A stretch of 64,000 bases of DNA from Vandammella animalimorsus (GCF_002285285.1 NZ_NSJF01000007.1:1-64000); one strand, 5' to 3'. Positions 44,767 through 53,513 are shown, counted from the first letter of the stretch. Notes: a model not told the origin generated them from the letters alone. Made by a program: numbers and translations.

Positions 44767-45897
44767 ATGTTAGTCGAAAAAAACGTCCCTCTTAGACCCT
44801 ACAACACCTTTGGCATTGCGGCCAAGGCCCTGGGCCTGGTGCGCATCCGTCAGGCCGAGGAGCTGCGCGCCTTCGCCCGCCTGTGGCAGGAGCAGCGCCG
44901 CGCAGGGCTGGCGCCAGCCAAGCGCGTCGCGCCCGAGTGGGAGCCGCTGGTGCTGGGCGGGGGCAGCAACATTGTGCTCACCGGCGATGTGCGCCGCCCA
45001 GTGCTGAAGATGGAAATCCTGGGCAAGCGCGTGGTGCACGAGGACGCGCAGGGCTGGCTGATCGAGGCCGGCGCTGGCGAGCGCTGGCACGAGCTGGTGC
45101 GCTGGAGCCTGGAGCAGGGCATGCCCGGGCTGGAGAACATGGCGTTGATCCCCGGCACCGTTGGCGCCGCGCCGGTGCAGAACATTGGCGCTTACGGCGT
45201 GGAGCTCAAGGACCGCTTCCACAGCCTGGACGCCATTGACCTGTGGAGCGGCGCCAGCCTCACGCTCGACGGTGCGCAATGCGCTTTTGGCTATCGCGAC
45301 TCCATCTTCAAGCACCCGCCGGGCAAGGCCGTGGACGCTTGGCCGCCAGCGCCCGGACAGTTGCCGCCAGCGGGCATGGGCCTGGCCGGACGCGCCGTCA
45401 TCACCCATGTGCGGTTGTGGCTGCCCAAGGCCTGGCAGCCGCAGCTGCAATACCAGGATCTGGAGCGGCGCATGGCCGCCAGCGGCATTGCCGCGCCCAG
45501 CGCGCAGCAGGTGTTCGACTGGGTGGTGGACATTCGCCGCAGCAAGCTGCCCGACCCGCAGCAAATCGGCAACGTGGGCAGCTTCTTCAAAAACCCCACC
45601 GTCACGCCCGAGCAATGCCGCGACATCATCGCGCGCGAGCCGCGCATCGTGCACTACCCCATGCCTGATGGCAGCGTCAAGCTCGCCGCTGGCGCCATGA
45701 TCGACGCCTGCGGCTGGAAGGGCAAACGCATCGGCAACGCCGGCGTGTACGAGAAGCAGGCCCTGGTGCTGGTCAACCTGGGCGATGCCGCGCAAAGCGT
45801 CACCGGCGGCGAAGTGATGATGCTGGCCAAGGCCATCCAGACCAGCGTCTATGAGCGCTACGGCATCCGCCTGGAGCCCGAGCCGGTGGTGGTGTGA
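44767..45897 (+). CDS. murB: UDP-N-acetylenolpyruvoylglucosamine reductase
   Basis: The FAD enzyme that produces UDP-MurNAc for peptidoglycan. The 376-residue protein has [10 protein letters not shown] at the N-terminus, the FAD-binding [31 protein letters not shown], the FGYRDSIFK active-site region and the GSFFKNP catalytic serine motif followed by [15 protein letters not shown]. The type I domain pattern is intact; the length exceeds E. coli MurB because of a short Pro-rich insertion (about residues 195-210). ATG 44767 is used rather than a GTG six codons upstream. Confidence 0.95.
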   Translation: MLVEKNVPLRPYNTFGIAAKALGLVRIRQAEELRAFARLWQEQRRAGLAPAKRVAPEWEPLVLGGGSNIVLTGDVRRPVLKMEILGKRVVHEDAQGWLIEAGAGERWHELVRWSLEQGMPGLENMALIPGTVGAAPVQNIGAYGVELKDRFHSLDAIDLWSGASLTLDGAQCAFGYRDSIFKHPPGKAVDAWPPAPGQLPPAGMGLAGRAVITHVRLWLPKAWQPQLQYQDLERRMAASGIAAPSAQQVFDWVVDIRRSKLPDPQQIGNVGSFFKNPTVTPEQCRDIIAREPRIVHYPMPDGSVKLAAGAMIDACGWKGKRIGNAGVYEKQALVLVNLGDAAQSVTGGEVMMLAKAIQTSVYERYGIRLEPEPVVV

Positions 45898-45968
45898 GCG
45901 TTGGTCTCATGCCAGGGCTGCGAGCAGGCCTGCCAAACCCATTGTCATCACCCTTTCAGGAGAGTCTC

Positions 45969-46361
45969 ATGAATGCTGTGGCCGCGCGCGTGCAGCTCTA
46001 TGGCATTGCGCAGTGCGATACCGTGAAGAAAAGCCGCCAATGGTTTGCCAGCCAGGGCGTGGATGTGCAATGGCACGATTTCAAGAAGCAGGGGCTGGAT
46101 GAGGCCACGCTGGCCGCCTGGTGTGCGCAGCTGGGTTGGCAGGCTTTGCTCAACCGCCGCGGCACGACCTGGCGCAGTCTGGATCCGCAGGCACAGGCCC
46201 AGGCCGACGGTGCGGCGGGTGCGCAGGCGCTGATGCTGGCCCACACCAGCCTGATCAAGCGCCCTGTGGTGCACATTGCGTCGGCCAGCGGTGGGGCTGC
46301 GGCGCTGAGCGTGGGCTATGTGCCCGAGCAATGGGCCGCAGCGCTGGCGGCGGCGCAATAA
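45969..46361 (+). CDS. YffB-type Spx/ArsC-family protein
   Basis: A 130-residue thioredoxin-like protein of the arsenate reductase/Spx superfamily. The single-cysteine motif YGIAQCDTVKKSRQWF and the LLNRRGTTWRSLD and LIKRPVV segments closely match E. coli YffB, which is glutathione-dependent and not a proven arsenate reductase. The start at 45969 has AGGAGAG eight bases upstream. It follows murB by 71 bp on the same strand and is convergent with the ABC ATPase gene. Confidence 0.9.
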   Translation: MNAVAARVQLYGIAQCDTVKKSRQWFASQGVDVQWHDFKKQGLDEATLAAWCAQLGWQALLNRRGTTWRSLDPQAQAQADGAAGAQALMLAHTSLIKRPVVHIASASGGAAALSVGYVPEQWAAALAAAQ

Positions 46362-46383
46362 GGAGCCAATAGGGCGCGATTGC

Positions 46384-47160
46384 TCAGCCGCCGCGCTCGG
46401 GCGGCACGCTGCTGTTGATGCGGCCTGCCTGCAAAGTGTGTACGCCTGCCCAGCGCCAGGGCGGCAGCTCTTCGATGGGTTGATGGGTGCCCAGCAGCAC
46501 CAATTGGCCGGGCAGTCGGCTGCGCACGGCCAGTGCGTGCCAGAGCACGCGGATGGAGCGCCAGTCCAGCGCGGCGCAGGGCTCGTCGAGCAGCAGCACG
46601 GGCCGGGGGCTGAGCAACGCGGCGCTGAGCAGCACTTTGCGGCGCGTGCCGGTCGAGAGCATGTGCAGCGGCTTGTCCAGATGCGGCGCGAGTGCAAAGC
46701 CTTCGATCAGCTCGGCGCAAGCGCGCTGCTGGCTGGGCGGGGCGTTCGTAGGCAAGGGCAGCAGTGCGCGCGCCGGCAGGGCATCGTGCTGCTGCTGGTC
46801 TGGATCCCAGTGGTGGACCAGGGCCTGCCAATGCCCGCCGGCATGGGCCGGGGCGCTGATCTGGCTGCGCCCATCGAGTGGCAGCTGGCCGGCCAGCAGG
46901 CGCAGCAGGGTGGAGGTGCCGCTGCCGGGCGCGCCGCGCAGCAGGTGCAGGCCCGGGCCCAGGCGCCAGTCGTGCAGTGCCAGCAGCGGCCCGGCTGCGC
47001 TGGGCCAGGCCCAGAGCAATTGGTGGATGTGCAGCACTGGCGCGACCCTGTCTATGGCGTCAGTGGTGGTAGGCTTGCGCGGCGCCGCGCTGCCTGCAGC
47101 GCCGCTGCCGTGCGTGCTGGATGGCCCGCACGCAGTGTTGGTTTCATTTGACTTTTGCAT
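46384..47160 (-). CDS. ABC-type ATPase with altered Walker A motif, no permease nearby
   Basis: A 258-residue ABC nucleotide-binding domain. Walker B is PVLLLDEPCAALDW, the signature is LSTGTRRKVLLSAALL and the H-loop is in LLGTHQPI. The Walker A motif reads RGAPGSGTSTLLR: the usual lysine of GxxGxGK(S/T) is threonine (codon ACC, near 46918). The LSGGQ signature is also degenerate. A 45-residue N-terminal extension precedes the fold. Overall order resembles the haem exporter ATPase CcmA, but no ccm genes or any permease adjoin it. ATP hydrolysis may be lost or weak. Confidence 0.75.
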   Translation of the reverse strand: MQKSNETNTACGPSSTHGSGAAGSAAPRKPTTTDAIDRVAPVLHIHQLLWAWPSAAGPLLALHDWRLGPGLHLLRGAPGSGTSTLLRLLAGQLPLDGRSQISAPAHAGGHWQALVHHWDPDQQQHDALPARALLPLPTNAPPSQQRACAELIEGFALAPHLDKPLHMLSTGTRRKVLLSAALLSPRPVLLLDEPCAALDWRSIRVLWHALAVRSRLPGQLVLLGTHQPIEELPPWRWAGVHTLQAGRINSSVPPERGG

Positions 47161-47177
47161 GATTGGGGAGTTTGCCC

Positions 47178-47591
47178 ATGCCCACCGTCCAAGCCTGTAT
47201 CGACCCGGAGCAAGATGCCCGCGTCCGAGCCGTGTTCGATGATATCCGCGCCACGCGCAAGACCGACTTCATCAACAACATGTGGCGCTACCTGGCGTTT
47301 GACCCCGATCTGCTCGAACAGACTTGGCGCGAGGTCAAGGAGGTCATGGCCACGCCCTCGCAGCTCGATCCCATGGTCAAGGAGATGCTGTACGTGGCCG
47401 TCTCGATCACCAACGGCTGCGGCTACTGCGTGCACTCGCACACGGCCGCGGCCAAGGCGCGCGGCATGACGCCGGCCCAGCATGCCGAGCTGCTGCGCAT
47501 CGTGGCGCTGGCGGGCAAAACCAACCAGCTGGCGCTGGGCCTGCAAGTGCCCGTCGATGTCGCCTTCGATGCCGAAGCCTCGCCGCGATGA
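47178..47591 (+). CDS. Carboxymuconolactone decarboxylase/AhpD-family protein
   Basis: A 137-residue all-helical protein with the redox motif NGCGYCVHSHTAAAKARGM (CxxC plus histidine), as in AhpD-type peroxidase partners. The helix before it (DPMVKEMLYVAVSIT) is typical. It may reduce peroxides or recycle a thiol enzyme; the partner is not evident. ATG 47178 is chosen over a TTG five codons earlier. Its stop overlaps the next gene's start (ATGA), so the two are coupled. Confidence 0.88.
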   Translation: MPTVQACIDPEQDARVRAVFDDIRATRKTDFINNMWRYLAFDPDLLEQTWREVKEVMATPSQLDPMVKEMLYVAVSITNGCGYCVHSHTAAAKARGMTPAQHAELLRIVALAGKTNQLALGLQVPVDVAFDAEASPR

Positions 47592-48559
47592 GCGTGCGCG
47601 GCACCCCGGGCACGCGCCGCCGCCGGCGGGTGCAGGCGGCATGGGCGGCTGGCGCGCAGTGGTGCTGCGTGGGCGTGCCCGCCGCAGCGCTCGGCCAGTC
47701 GGCGCTGGAGTTCCTCTGCCAGCGCTTTGTGCACATTGAGCGCCAGGAGTGGCTGCGCCGCTTCGCTCAGGCCCAGGTGCGCGACGTGCAGGGCCAGCCC
47801 CTGCAGCCCGCGCAGCCGCTGGCTGGCAACGGGCATATTCATTACCAGCGCGCCGTGGACGATGAGCTGCCGGTGCCGTTCGAGGTCTCGGTGCTGCATG
47901 GCGATGCCGATCTGCTGGTGGTGGACAAGCCGCACTTCCTGACCGTGGCGCCGGCCGGGCGCCATGTGCAGCAGACGGTGCTGCAGCGCTTGCGCGAGCA
48001 ACTGGCGCAGCAGGCGCCGGCGCAGGCCGCTGCGCTGGCGCCCCTGCACCGCCTGGACAAGGACACGGCCGGGTTGCTGCTGCTGTCGGTCAACCCGGCC
48101 AGCCGCGATGCCTACCACGGGCTGTTTCGCGATCAGGGCATGGACAAGGAGTACGAAGCCGTGGCGCGCTGGGATGCGCGCTTTGCCACGGCTGAGCCCT
48201 ATTGCCACCGCAGCCGGCTGGAGCCGGGCGGGGCGCGCTTCTTCACCATGCAGGAGGTGCCAGGCGAGCCCAACAGCCAGACGCTGCTGCACATCGTGGC
48301 GCGCGCCGGCGATTGGGCGCTGTACCGGCTGCGCCCGCTGGGCGGGCGCAAGCATCAGCTGCGCGTGCACATGGCGGCGCTGGGTGTGCCGATCCGCAAC
48401 GATGCTTTCTACCCCTGCATCGACGACCCGCCGCCGGGCGACTTCAGCCGCCCGCTGCAACTGCTGGCGCGCACGCTGCGTTTTACCGACCCCATCAGCG
48501 GCCAGCCGCGCTGCTTTCACAGCCAACGCTCGCTGCAATGGCCGCCGCCTGAGCGCTGA
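47588..48559 (+). CDS. RluA-family pseudouridine synthase
   Basis: Isomerises uridine to pseudouridine in rRNA or tRNA. The 323-residue protein has the catalytic aspartate in PLHRLDKDTAGLLLLS (about residue 155), KEYEAVARW, and the C-terminal GRKHQLRVHMAALGVPI. The DLLVVDKPHFLTVAPAGRHV block is also typical. The first 30 residues are basic and variable. The subtype (RluA, RluC, RluD or TruC-like) cannot be fixed from sequence alone. Coupled to the preceding AhpD-like gene. Confidence 0.92.
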   Translation: MSVRGTPGTRRRRRVQAAWAAGAQWCCVGVPAAALGQSALEFLCQRFVHIERQEWLRRFAQAQVRDVQGQPLQPAQPLAGNGHIHYQRAVDDELPVPFEVSVLHGDADLLVVDKPHFLTVAPAGRHVQQTVLQRLREQLAQQAPAQAAALAPLHRLDKDTAGLLLLSVNPASRDAYHGLFRDQGMDKEYEAVARWDARFATAEPYCHRSRLEPGGARFFTMQEVPGEPNSQTLLHIVARAGDWALYRLRPLGGRKHQLRVHMAALGVPIRNDAFYPCIDDPPPGDFSRPLQLLARTLRFTDPISGQPRCFHSQRSLQWPPPER

Positions 48560-48661
48560 GCGCTTGCCTGCGTGGCAAGCCGGCAGATGGACGAATGCCC
48601 TTGGCTGTGCGCAAAAGCGCTCATCCAAGGGCATATTGCTGCGCCTTTTGAGCAGGCGCTC

Positions 48662-49087
48662 TCAAGGCGCGGCGGCCTGTTCCGGCTCGGTGATGAAGCC
48701 GATCTTGCTCAGCCCGGCTTCGTGCGCCATGGCCATGGCGCGCATGATGTGGTCGTAGCGGGCATTCTTGTCGCCCTGGATGTGCAGTGCTGGCTCCGGC
48801 TCCTTGGTGGCGGCCTGGCGCAAGTGGGCCAGCAGCTGCTCATCCGTCATGGGTTTGTTGTCGATAAAGAGCTGGCCATCCTGGTCGATGCTCAGGCTGA
48901 TGGTGTCGGGCTCGATTTTTTCCTGCTCGGTGCTGGCCTGGGGCAGTTCGATGTTCACCGCGTGCTTGATGACCGGCACGGTGATGATGAAGATGATGAG
49001 CAGCACCAGCATGATGTCGATCAGCGGCACCATGTTGATTTCGCTGAGCACGTCGCCCGAATCCTGCTCGGGGTTGGAGAAGGCCAT
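48662..49087 (-). CDS. exbD: Biopolymer transport protein ExbD
   Basis: A 141-residue component of the TonB-ExbB-ExbD energy-transducing complex. It has one transmembrane helix (IDIMLVLLIIFIITVPVI, about residues 24-43) containing the conserved aspartate that carries protons, and a periplasmic domain with LSIDQDGQLFIDN. It is the last gene of the bfd-tonB-exbB-exbD unit and starts six bases after the exbB stop. Confidence 0.94.
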   Translation of the reverse strand: MAFSNPEQDSGDVLSEINMVPLIDIMLVLLIIFIITVPVIKHAVNIELPQASTEQEKIEPDTISLSIDQDGQLFIDNKPMTDEQLLAHLRQAATKEPEPALHIQGDKNARYDHIMRAMAMAHEAGLSKIGFITEPEQAAAP

Positions 49088-49093
49088 GGCTGT

Positions 49094-49813
49094 TTACCCC
49101 CTGCGCTTGAGCTGCAGCACCTTGGCCGATTCGTTGCCGTGGGCCACGCGTGCGCCGGTGACATAGAAGGCGTGCAGGTCGTGGGCAAAGCCGTTGACGT
49201 GCAGCAGGAGCGATTTGTTGCCGCGCACCAGCGCGTTGTAGCCGATCACCGCCGGGATGGCCACGGCCAGACCGGCAGCGGTCATGACCAAGGCCTCGCC
49301 GATGGGGCCGGCCACGGTGTCCATGGTGGCCTGGCCGCTGGTGCCGATGGCCAAAAGCGCATGGATGATGCCCCAGACGGTGCCAAACAGGCCGACGAAG
49401 GGGGCGATGGAGCCCACCGTGGCCAGGATGGACAGGCCCGCTTGCAGCCGTGCGGTAAAGCCTTCGATGCAGTAGCGCAGATTGCGCGTGACCCAATCGC
49501 TGATGTCCAGGCTGTCGTGCAGATGGGCCTGGGTGTTGCGATGGTGGTTGACTGCGTCGCGCCCTTCGAGCGTGAGCAGCAGGAAGGGGTTGTCGGCCTG
49601 ATTGCCCAGCTTCTGGATGCCAACATCGAGGCTCTCGCTGTGCCAGAAGTCTTTGCTGGCCTTGACCATGCGCTTGTAGCGCATCAGGCCCAGGCCCTTG
49701 ACCAGGATGACCACCCAGGTGGCCACCGACATCAGCAGCAGCAGCACGGCGACACTGCGCCCGACGGCATCGGCCTGGTTCCAGGCGCTGACCAATCCAA
49801 ATTCGGAACCCAT
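49094..49813 (-). CDS. exbB: Biopolymer transport protein ExbB
   Basis: A 239-residue MotA/TolQ/ExbB-family proton channel with three membrane helices: one near residues 17-40, and a pair at about 125-150 and 170-195. The signature regions are GLSILATVGSIAPFVGLFGTVWGI and GPIGEALVMTAAGLAVAIPAVIGYNAL. It works with ExbD and TonB to power outer-membrane receptors such as the siderophore receptor at 26474-28801. Confidence 0.95.
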   Translation of the reverse strand: MGSEFGLVSAWNQADAVGRSVAVLLLLMSVATWVVILVKGLGLMRYKRMVKASKDFWHSESLDVGIQKLGNQADNPFLLLTLEGRDAVNHHRNTQAHLHDSLDISDWVTRNLRYCIEGFTARLQAGLSILATVGSIAPFVGLFGTVWGIIHALLAIGTSGQATMDTVAGPIGEALVMTAAGLAVAIPAVIGYNALVRGNKSLLLHVNGFAHDLHAFYVTGARVAHGNESAKVLQLKRRG

Positions 49814-49886
49814 GAATCAATACTCCTTGAAGGAAAAAGCTAAAACCAGTGGTGAAAGAGTGGTGGCGTGCGGCGCATCCCGGCGC

Positions 49887-50660
49887 TCAGCGCTGGAGCT
49901 TGAAGCTCACCGGCAGGATGTACCAGTCGTCAATGGGCACGCCGTTGCGCGTGGTGGGCGTGAAGCGGCCATTGCGCAGCAGGCCCTCGATGGCGGCGCG
50001 ATCAAGCCGGTCAAAGCCACTGCTCTTGGCCAGCACGGCCTCCTTGATGCGGCCATTGGCGCCCACCAGCACGCGCACGCGCACCACGCCTTCTTCCCTC
50101 AGGCGCTGGCTTTGTGACGGATAGCTGATGCCGGCATTGCGCACAGCGGCGGCATTGCGGGCCTCGTGGCGCTCGATCACCGGCGCGCTGGGGGCCACGG
50201 GCGCAGCAGGCGCAGCCGGGGGCGCCGGCGGCGCTGGCGGTGGCAGCACGGGCGCGGGCGGGGCCGGCGGCGCTGGCGGCGGCGATGGCACCACAGGGGT
50301 GCGCTCGGTCACCGGTTTGGGTTTGGCCACCGGCTTGGGCTTGGGCTTTGGGGGCGGCGGCTTGGGCGGCGGCGGCTTGGGCGCTGGCGGTGGTGGAGGA
50401 GGGGGCGGCGGCTCAGGCGCCGGTGGCGGCGGCACTGGCGCGGGCGGCGTCGGGGGTTGTGGTACGGGCTCAGGCGCTGGCGGCGCTGCCACGATGAGCT
50501 GCGAGATCATGACCGCGGGCTTGATATCGTCCTTCTTGGGCGGGTTGTGCATGGCCCGTTGCACGCCCCACAGGGCGGCCACGTGCAGCAACAGCACGCC
50601 GCCAGCCACCCAGGCATAACGGCTTGTTGAAGGGGCGGGGGTCAGAAGGGGCGAAGTCAT
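49887..50660 (-). CDS. tonB: TonB energy-transducing protein
   Basis: A 257-residue TonB with an N-terminal membrane anchor (AWVAGGVLLLHVAALWG, about residues 16-33), a very long Pro-rich spacer of Pro/Lys and Pro/Ala/Glu repeats (about 55-165) that spans the periplasm, and the C-terminal domain with NAGISYPSQSQRLREEGVVRVRV and DWYILPVSFKL that contacts receptor TonB boxes. The start at 50660 puts the anchor at the N-terminus; an upstream frame of 25 codons is less likely. It lies 73 bp before exbB. Confidence 0.94.
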   Translation of the reverse strand: MTSPLLTPAPSTSRYAWVAGGVLLLHVAALWGVQRAMHNPPKKDDIKPAVMISQLIVAAPPAPEPVPQPPTPPAPVPPPPAPEPPPPPPPPPAPKPPPPKPPPPKPKPKPVAKPKPVTERTPVVPSPPPAPPAPPAPVLPPPAPPAPPAAPAAPVAPSAPVIERHEARNAAAVRNAGISYPSQSQRLREEGVVRVRVLVGANGRIKEAVLAKSSGFDRLDRAAIEGLLRNGRFTPTTRNGVPIDDWYILPVSFKLQR

Positions 50661-50789
50661 GGCGCGGGCACTTGCGGGCCACAGGCAGCGCCAGGCCAAT
50701 GCCAGGGGCGCAGTGCCTGGCAACAGGCGGGACAAAGAAAAACAAGAACAGACGTGGTGGTGCCGCCACTGCGGCCATGGGCGGGCTGC

Positions 50790-50864
50790 TTACTTGTGCA
50801 GTACCCACCAGATAGAACCCAGAACAAGCATCAGGCTGCCTGCGAGCGAGGCGATGAGCTCCAT
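50790..50864 (-). CDS. 24-residue single-helix membrane peptide between bfd and tonB
   Basis: The frame encodes MELIASLAGSLMLVLGSIWW plus VLHK, essentially one hydrophobic helix with a basic end. It overlaps the last 34 bp of bfd in another frame. A strong ribosome site, GGAGGG (minus strand of 50873-50878), lies eight to nine bases before its ATG, better than that of most genes here. The 130 bp between it and tonB contain no other gene. Function unknown; its place in the iron operon suggests a link to TonB/ExbBD or Bfd. Confidence 0.6.
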   Translation of the reverse strand: MELIASLAGSLMLVLGSIWWVLHK

Positions 50865-51097
50865 ACCAAAGACCCTCCAGAATGGGACGCGGGCTGTTGG
50901 GCACAGGTCGCATGATCGATGGCTGCGATGGGGCGGCTGGCGTGGCACTGTTGCACCAGGCTGCGGGCCATGCATTCGCAATTGCCGCATTGGGTGGCTA
51001 CGCCCAGCTCGAACTGAATGTCGTCAAAATCCATGCCGGCGTGGGCGTGGCGTGCAATCTCACGGTCGGACACTCGTCGGCAGACACACACGATCAT
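50831..51097 (-). CDS. bfd: Bacterioferritin-associated [2Fe-2S] ferredoxin
   Basis: An 88-residue Bfd, which donates electrons to bacterioferritin to release stored iron. The four cluster ligands are in MIVCVCRRVSDREI (cysteines 4 and 6) and ATQCGNCECMARSLV (cysteines about 37 and 40), the C-x-C and C-x2-C arrangement of the family. The C-terminal 20 residues are longer than usual and overlap the small membrane peptide gene. It is the first gene of the tonB operon and sits behind a promoter overlapping a Fur-like site. Confidence 0.92.
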   Translation of the reverse strand: MIVCVCRRVSDREIARHAHAGMDFDDIQFELGVATQCGNCECMARSLVQQCHASRPIAAIDHATCAQQPASHSGGSLVWSSSPRSQAA

Positions 51098-51146
51098 GGC
51101 TTGGCCTTTTGGCTGGCTGGTGGATGAAAAGAGGAAGCGAACGAAG

Positions 51147-51176
51147 ATTATAAATACGAATTTTTCGCATTAGCAA
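51147..51176 (-). promoter_or_regulatory. Promoter of the bfd-tonB operon overlapping a Fur-like site
   Basis: On the minus strand TTGCTA (51171-51176) and a perfect TATAAT (51147-51152) are 18 bp apart. The whole segment is strikingly AT-rich, and GATTGCTAATGCGAAAAA / TTCGTATTTATAATC forms a Fur-box-like inverted arrangement over the promoter. Iron repression is expected. The rest of the gap 51177-51360 would hold the aldo/keto reductase promoter; nothing clear is seen there. Confidence 0.6.
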
Positions 51177-51360
51177 TCTTTGTCTTTCACCCCAGAGAAA
51201 AAAGGCTTTTGGCTGTCCGTGCAAAGGAGGGAGGAGGGCGAACAGATTTTGTGCGGGCCGCATCTGGCTGAATGGCAGGCGCTTAACATGGCAAGCGACG
51301 ATGCCACATCAGAGCAACCAGGGCCAGTGTGAATAGGCCCGAACGAGACAGGACACCATC

Positions 51361-52419
51361 ATGGAAAAACGCTTACTGGGCCAGAGCGAGCTGGCCGTTT
51401 CCCCGATTTGCCTGGGCACGATGACGTTTGGCGAGCAGGTCGATGAGGCCCAGGCCCATGCCATCCTCGACCGGGCGTTGGATGCCGGGGTGGATTTTTG
51501 GGACACGGCCGAGATGTATGCCGTGCCCGCGCGGCAGCACACCTATGGCGCCACCGAAACCATCCTGGGCAACTGGCTGGCGCGCAACCGCAGCCAGCGC
51601 CAGCGCATCGTGCTGGCCAGCAAGGTGGCTGGGCCCAGCCGCGGCATGCCCTGGATCCGCGCCGGCCAGGGCATGACGGCGGCAGACATCGTGGCCTCTT
51701 GCGAGAGCAGCCTGCGTCGCCTGCAGACCGAGGTCATCGATCTCTACCAGATCCACTGGCCCGAGCGGCACGTGCCGATGTTTGGCGCCCTGTACTTCGA
51801 TCCGCAGCAGGAGCGCACGCAGACCAGCATCCTGGAGCAGCTGCAGGCGCTCGACGGCTTGGTGCGCGCCGGCAAAGTGCGCTACATCGGTCTGTCCAAC
51901 GAAACCCCCTATGGCGTGCACGAGTTCGTGCGCCTGGCCGAGCAGCATGGCCTGGCGCGCGTGGTCAGCGTGCAAAACCCCTATGCGCTAACTAACCGCA
52001 GCTACGAGAACGCGCTGGACGAGACCTGCCACCGCCTAGGCGTGAGCCTGCTGGCGTACTCGCCGCTGGCCTTTGGCGCGCTGACGGGCAAGTACGACGA
52101 CAGCGGCATTCTTGATGCACAGGCGCCGCGCGGGCGTTTGAGCCTGTACGAATCGGTGCAAAAGCAGCGCTGGGCGCGGCCTGAGGCGCTGGCGGCGGCG
52201 CAGCGCTACAACGCGCTGGCTCGCGCGCACGGCCTCACGCCCACCGAACTGGCGCTGGCCTTCGTCTACCACCGCTGGCAGGTGTGCAGCACCATCATCG
52301 GCGTGACCAGCCTGGCGCAGCTGGAGCAGAACCTGGCGGCTTGGCAACAGCGGCTGACGCCCGAGGTGTTGCAGGCCATCGACGCCATCCGCTGGGAGTT
52401 GCGTGACCCAGCGCAATGA
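51361..52419 (+). CDS. Aldo/keto reductase, Tas-like
   Basis: A 352-residue NADPH-dependent oxidoreductase with the (beta/alpha)8 fold. The catalytic tetrad can be seen as aspartate and tyrosine in FWDTAEMYAVP, lysine in VLASKVAGPS and histidine in DLYQIHWPER. The length, the GTMTFGEQ start and YIGLSNETPYGVHEFV resemble the Tas group. It reduces aldehydes or ketones; the substrate is unknown. It is followed by the convergent fabI and its terminator. Confidence 0.9.
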   Translation: MEKRLLGQSELAVSPICLGTMTFGEQVDEAQAHAILDRALDAGVDFWDTAEMYAVPARQHTYGATETILGNWLARNRSQRQRIVLASKVAGPSRGMPWIRAGQGMTAADIVASCESSLRRLQTEVIDLYQIHWPERHVPMFGALYFDPQQERTQTSILEQLQALDGLVRAGKVRYIGLSNETPYGVHEFVRLAEQHGLARVVSVQNPYALTNRSYENALDETCHRLGVSLLAYSPLAFGALTGKYDDSGILDAQAPRGRLSLYESVQKQRWARPEALAAAQRYNALARAHGLTPTELALAFVYHRWQVCSTIIGVTSLAQLEQNLAAWQQRLTPEVLQAIDAIRWELRDPAQ

Positions 52420-52452
52420 TGCATGCCCTGAGCCCGAGCGCCATCCACCATC

Positions 52453-52480
52453 AAAAAAAGCGCCTGGGCCAGGCGCTTGC
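52453..52480 (-). terminator. Intrinsic terminator of fabI
   Basis: Minus strand: AAGCGCCTGG pairs with CCAGGCGCTT, directly followed by more T residues (seven in all). It lies about 50 bp after the fabI stop and between convergent genes. Confidence 0.85.
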
Positions 52481-52528
52481 AGTGTTGCCGCAGGCCTGCC
52501 GTGGGCAGGCCAACAGGCTCTTCGGTGC

Positions 52529-53320
52529 TCAGTCGTCAGAGGGCGAAGGCATGCCAATGGTGTGGCTGAAGCCGCCATCGACGTAGAGGATTTCGCTGGT
52601 GATGCCCGCGGCCAGGTCAGACAGCAAAAAAGCTGCGGCATTGCCTACGTCCTCGATCGTGACGTTGCGGCGCAGCGGCGAGGTGGCGGCGAAGTTGGCC
52701 AGCAGCTTGCCGAAATCCTTGATGCCGCTGGCGGCCAAGGTCTTGATCGGCCCGGCGCTGATGCCGTTGGTGCGAATGCCTTGCGGGCCGACGGCTTCGG
52801 CCAGGTAGCGCACGCTCGCCTCCAGGCTGGCCTTGGCCAGGCCCATGGTGTTGTAGTTGGGCACGGCGCGCTCGGCGCCCAGGTAAGACAGCGTCAGCAG
52901 CGAAGCGCCCGTGTTCAGGTGCGGCAGCGCGGCCTTGGCCATGGCCGGAAAGCTGTAGGCGCTGATGTCGTGCGCGACGCGGAAGTTCTCGCGCGTCAGG
53001 CCATCCAGAAAATTGCCCGCAATGGCCTCGCGCGGCGCAAAGCCGATGCTGTGCACAAAGCCATCGAATTGGCCCCATTGCGCGGCCAGATCGGCAAAAA
53101 GCTGCTCGATCTGCGCGTCATCGCTGACGTCGCAATCGAACACGAGCTTGGAGTCGAACTCGGCGGCAAATTCGCTGATGCGGTCTTTGAAGCGTTCGCC
53201 CACGTAGCTGAAAGCCAGCTCGGCGCCCTGGGCGTGGCAGGCCTTGGCAATGCCGTAGGCGATGGAACGGTTGGACAGCACGCCGGTAATCAGCAATTTC
53301 TTGCCGCTGAGAAAACCCAT
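52529..53320 (-). CDS. fabI: Enoyl-[acyl-carrier-protein] reductase (NADH)
   Basis: Catalyses the last reduction of each fatty acid elongation cycle. The 263-residue protein has the modified nucleotide motif [22 protein letters not shown], the [15 protein letters not shown] strand, and the catalytic Tyr-x6-Lys in [16 protein letters not shown]. The start [13 protein letters not shown] is exact for the family, with AAGGAGTG seven bases upstream of the ATG; the frame is open much further upstream but is not family-like. Its promoter lies in 53321-53513, divergent from the toxin-antitoxin pair. Confidence 0.96.
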   Translation of the reverse strand: MGFLSGKKLLITGVLSNRSIAYGIAKACHAQGAELAFSYVGERFKDRISEFAAEFDSKLVFDCDVSDDAQIEQLFADLAAQWGQFDGFVHSIGFAPREAIAGNFLDGLTRENFRVAHDISAYSFPAMAKAALPHLNTGASLLTLSYLGAERAVPNYNTMGLAKASLEASVRYLAEAVGPQGIRTNGISAGPIKTLAASGIKDFGKLLANFAATSPLRRNVTIEDVGNAAAFLLSDLAAGITSEILYVDGGFSHTIGMPSPSDD

Positions 53321-53486
53321 GGAAACACTCCTTGTCGTTGCAATGCGGGGATGGGCCGGATCACCCCTTTTTGCCGCTGCACCACGGCGCGCGGGGGCGG
53401 CCCTGCTTGTGGGGAGCGATTCTCGCACGGGCCATCCCCATGCTTGGCGGCATGCTCTGCGGTGCGCCAGCGAGAGCGCCATTGCC

Positions 53487-53501
53487 TACGCAATCTGCGT
53501 A
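53487..53501. promoter_or_regulatory. Palindromic operator candidate before the toxin-antitoxin pair
   Basis: TACGCA (53487-53492) and TGCGTA (53496-53501) are perfect inverted repeats separated by ATC. The site lies 12 bp before the toxin start and overlaps a TATGAT (53500-53505) -10-like hexamer, a typical location for antitoxin binding. Confidence 0.5.
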
Positions 53502-53513
53502 TGATCCGGGGGC

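Noticed and set aside
48562-48580. Hairpin GCTTGCC/GGCAAGC after the pseudouridine synthase gene
   Set aside because: A good stem, but without a T run on either strand, so not called as an intrinsic terminator.
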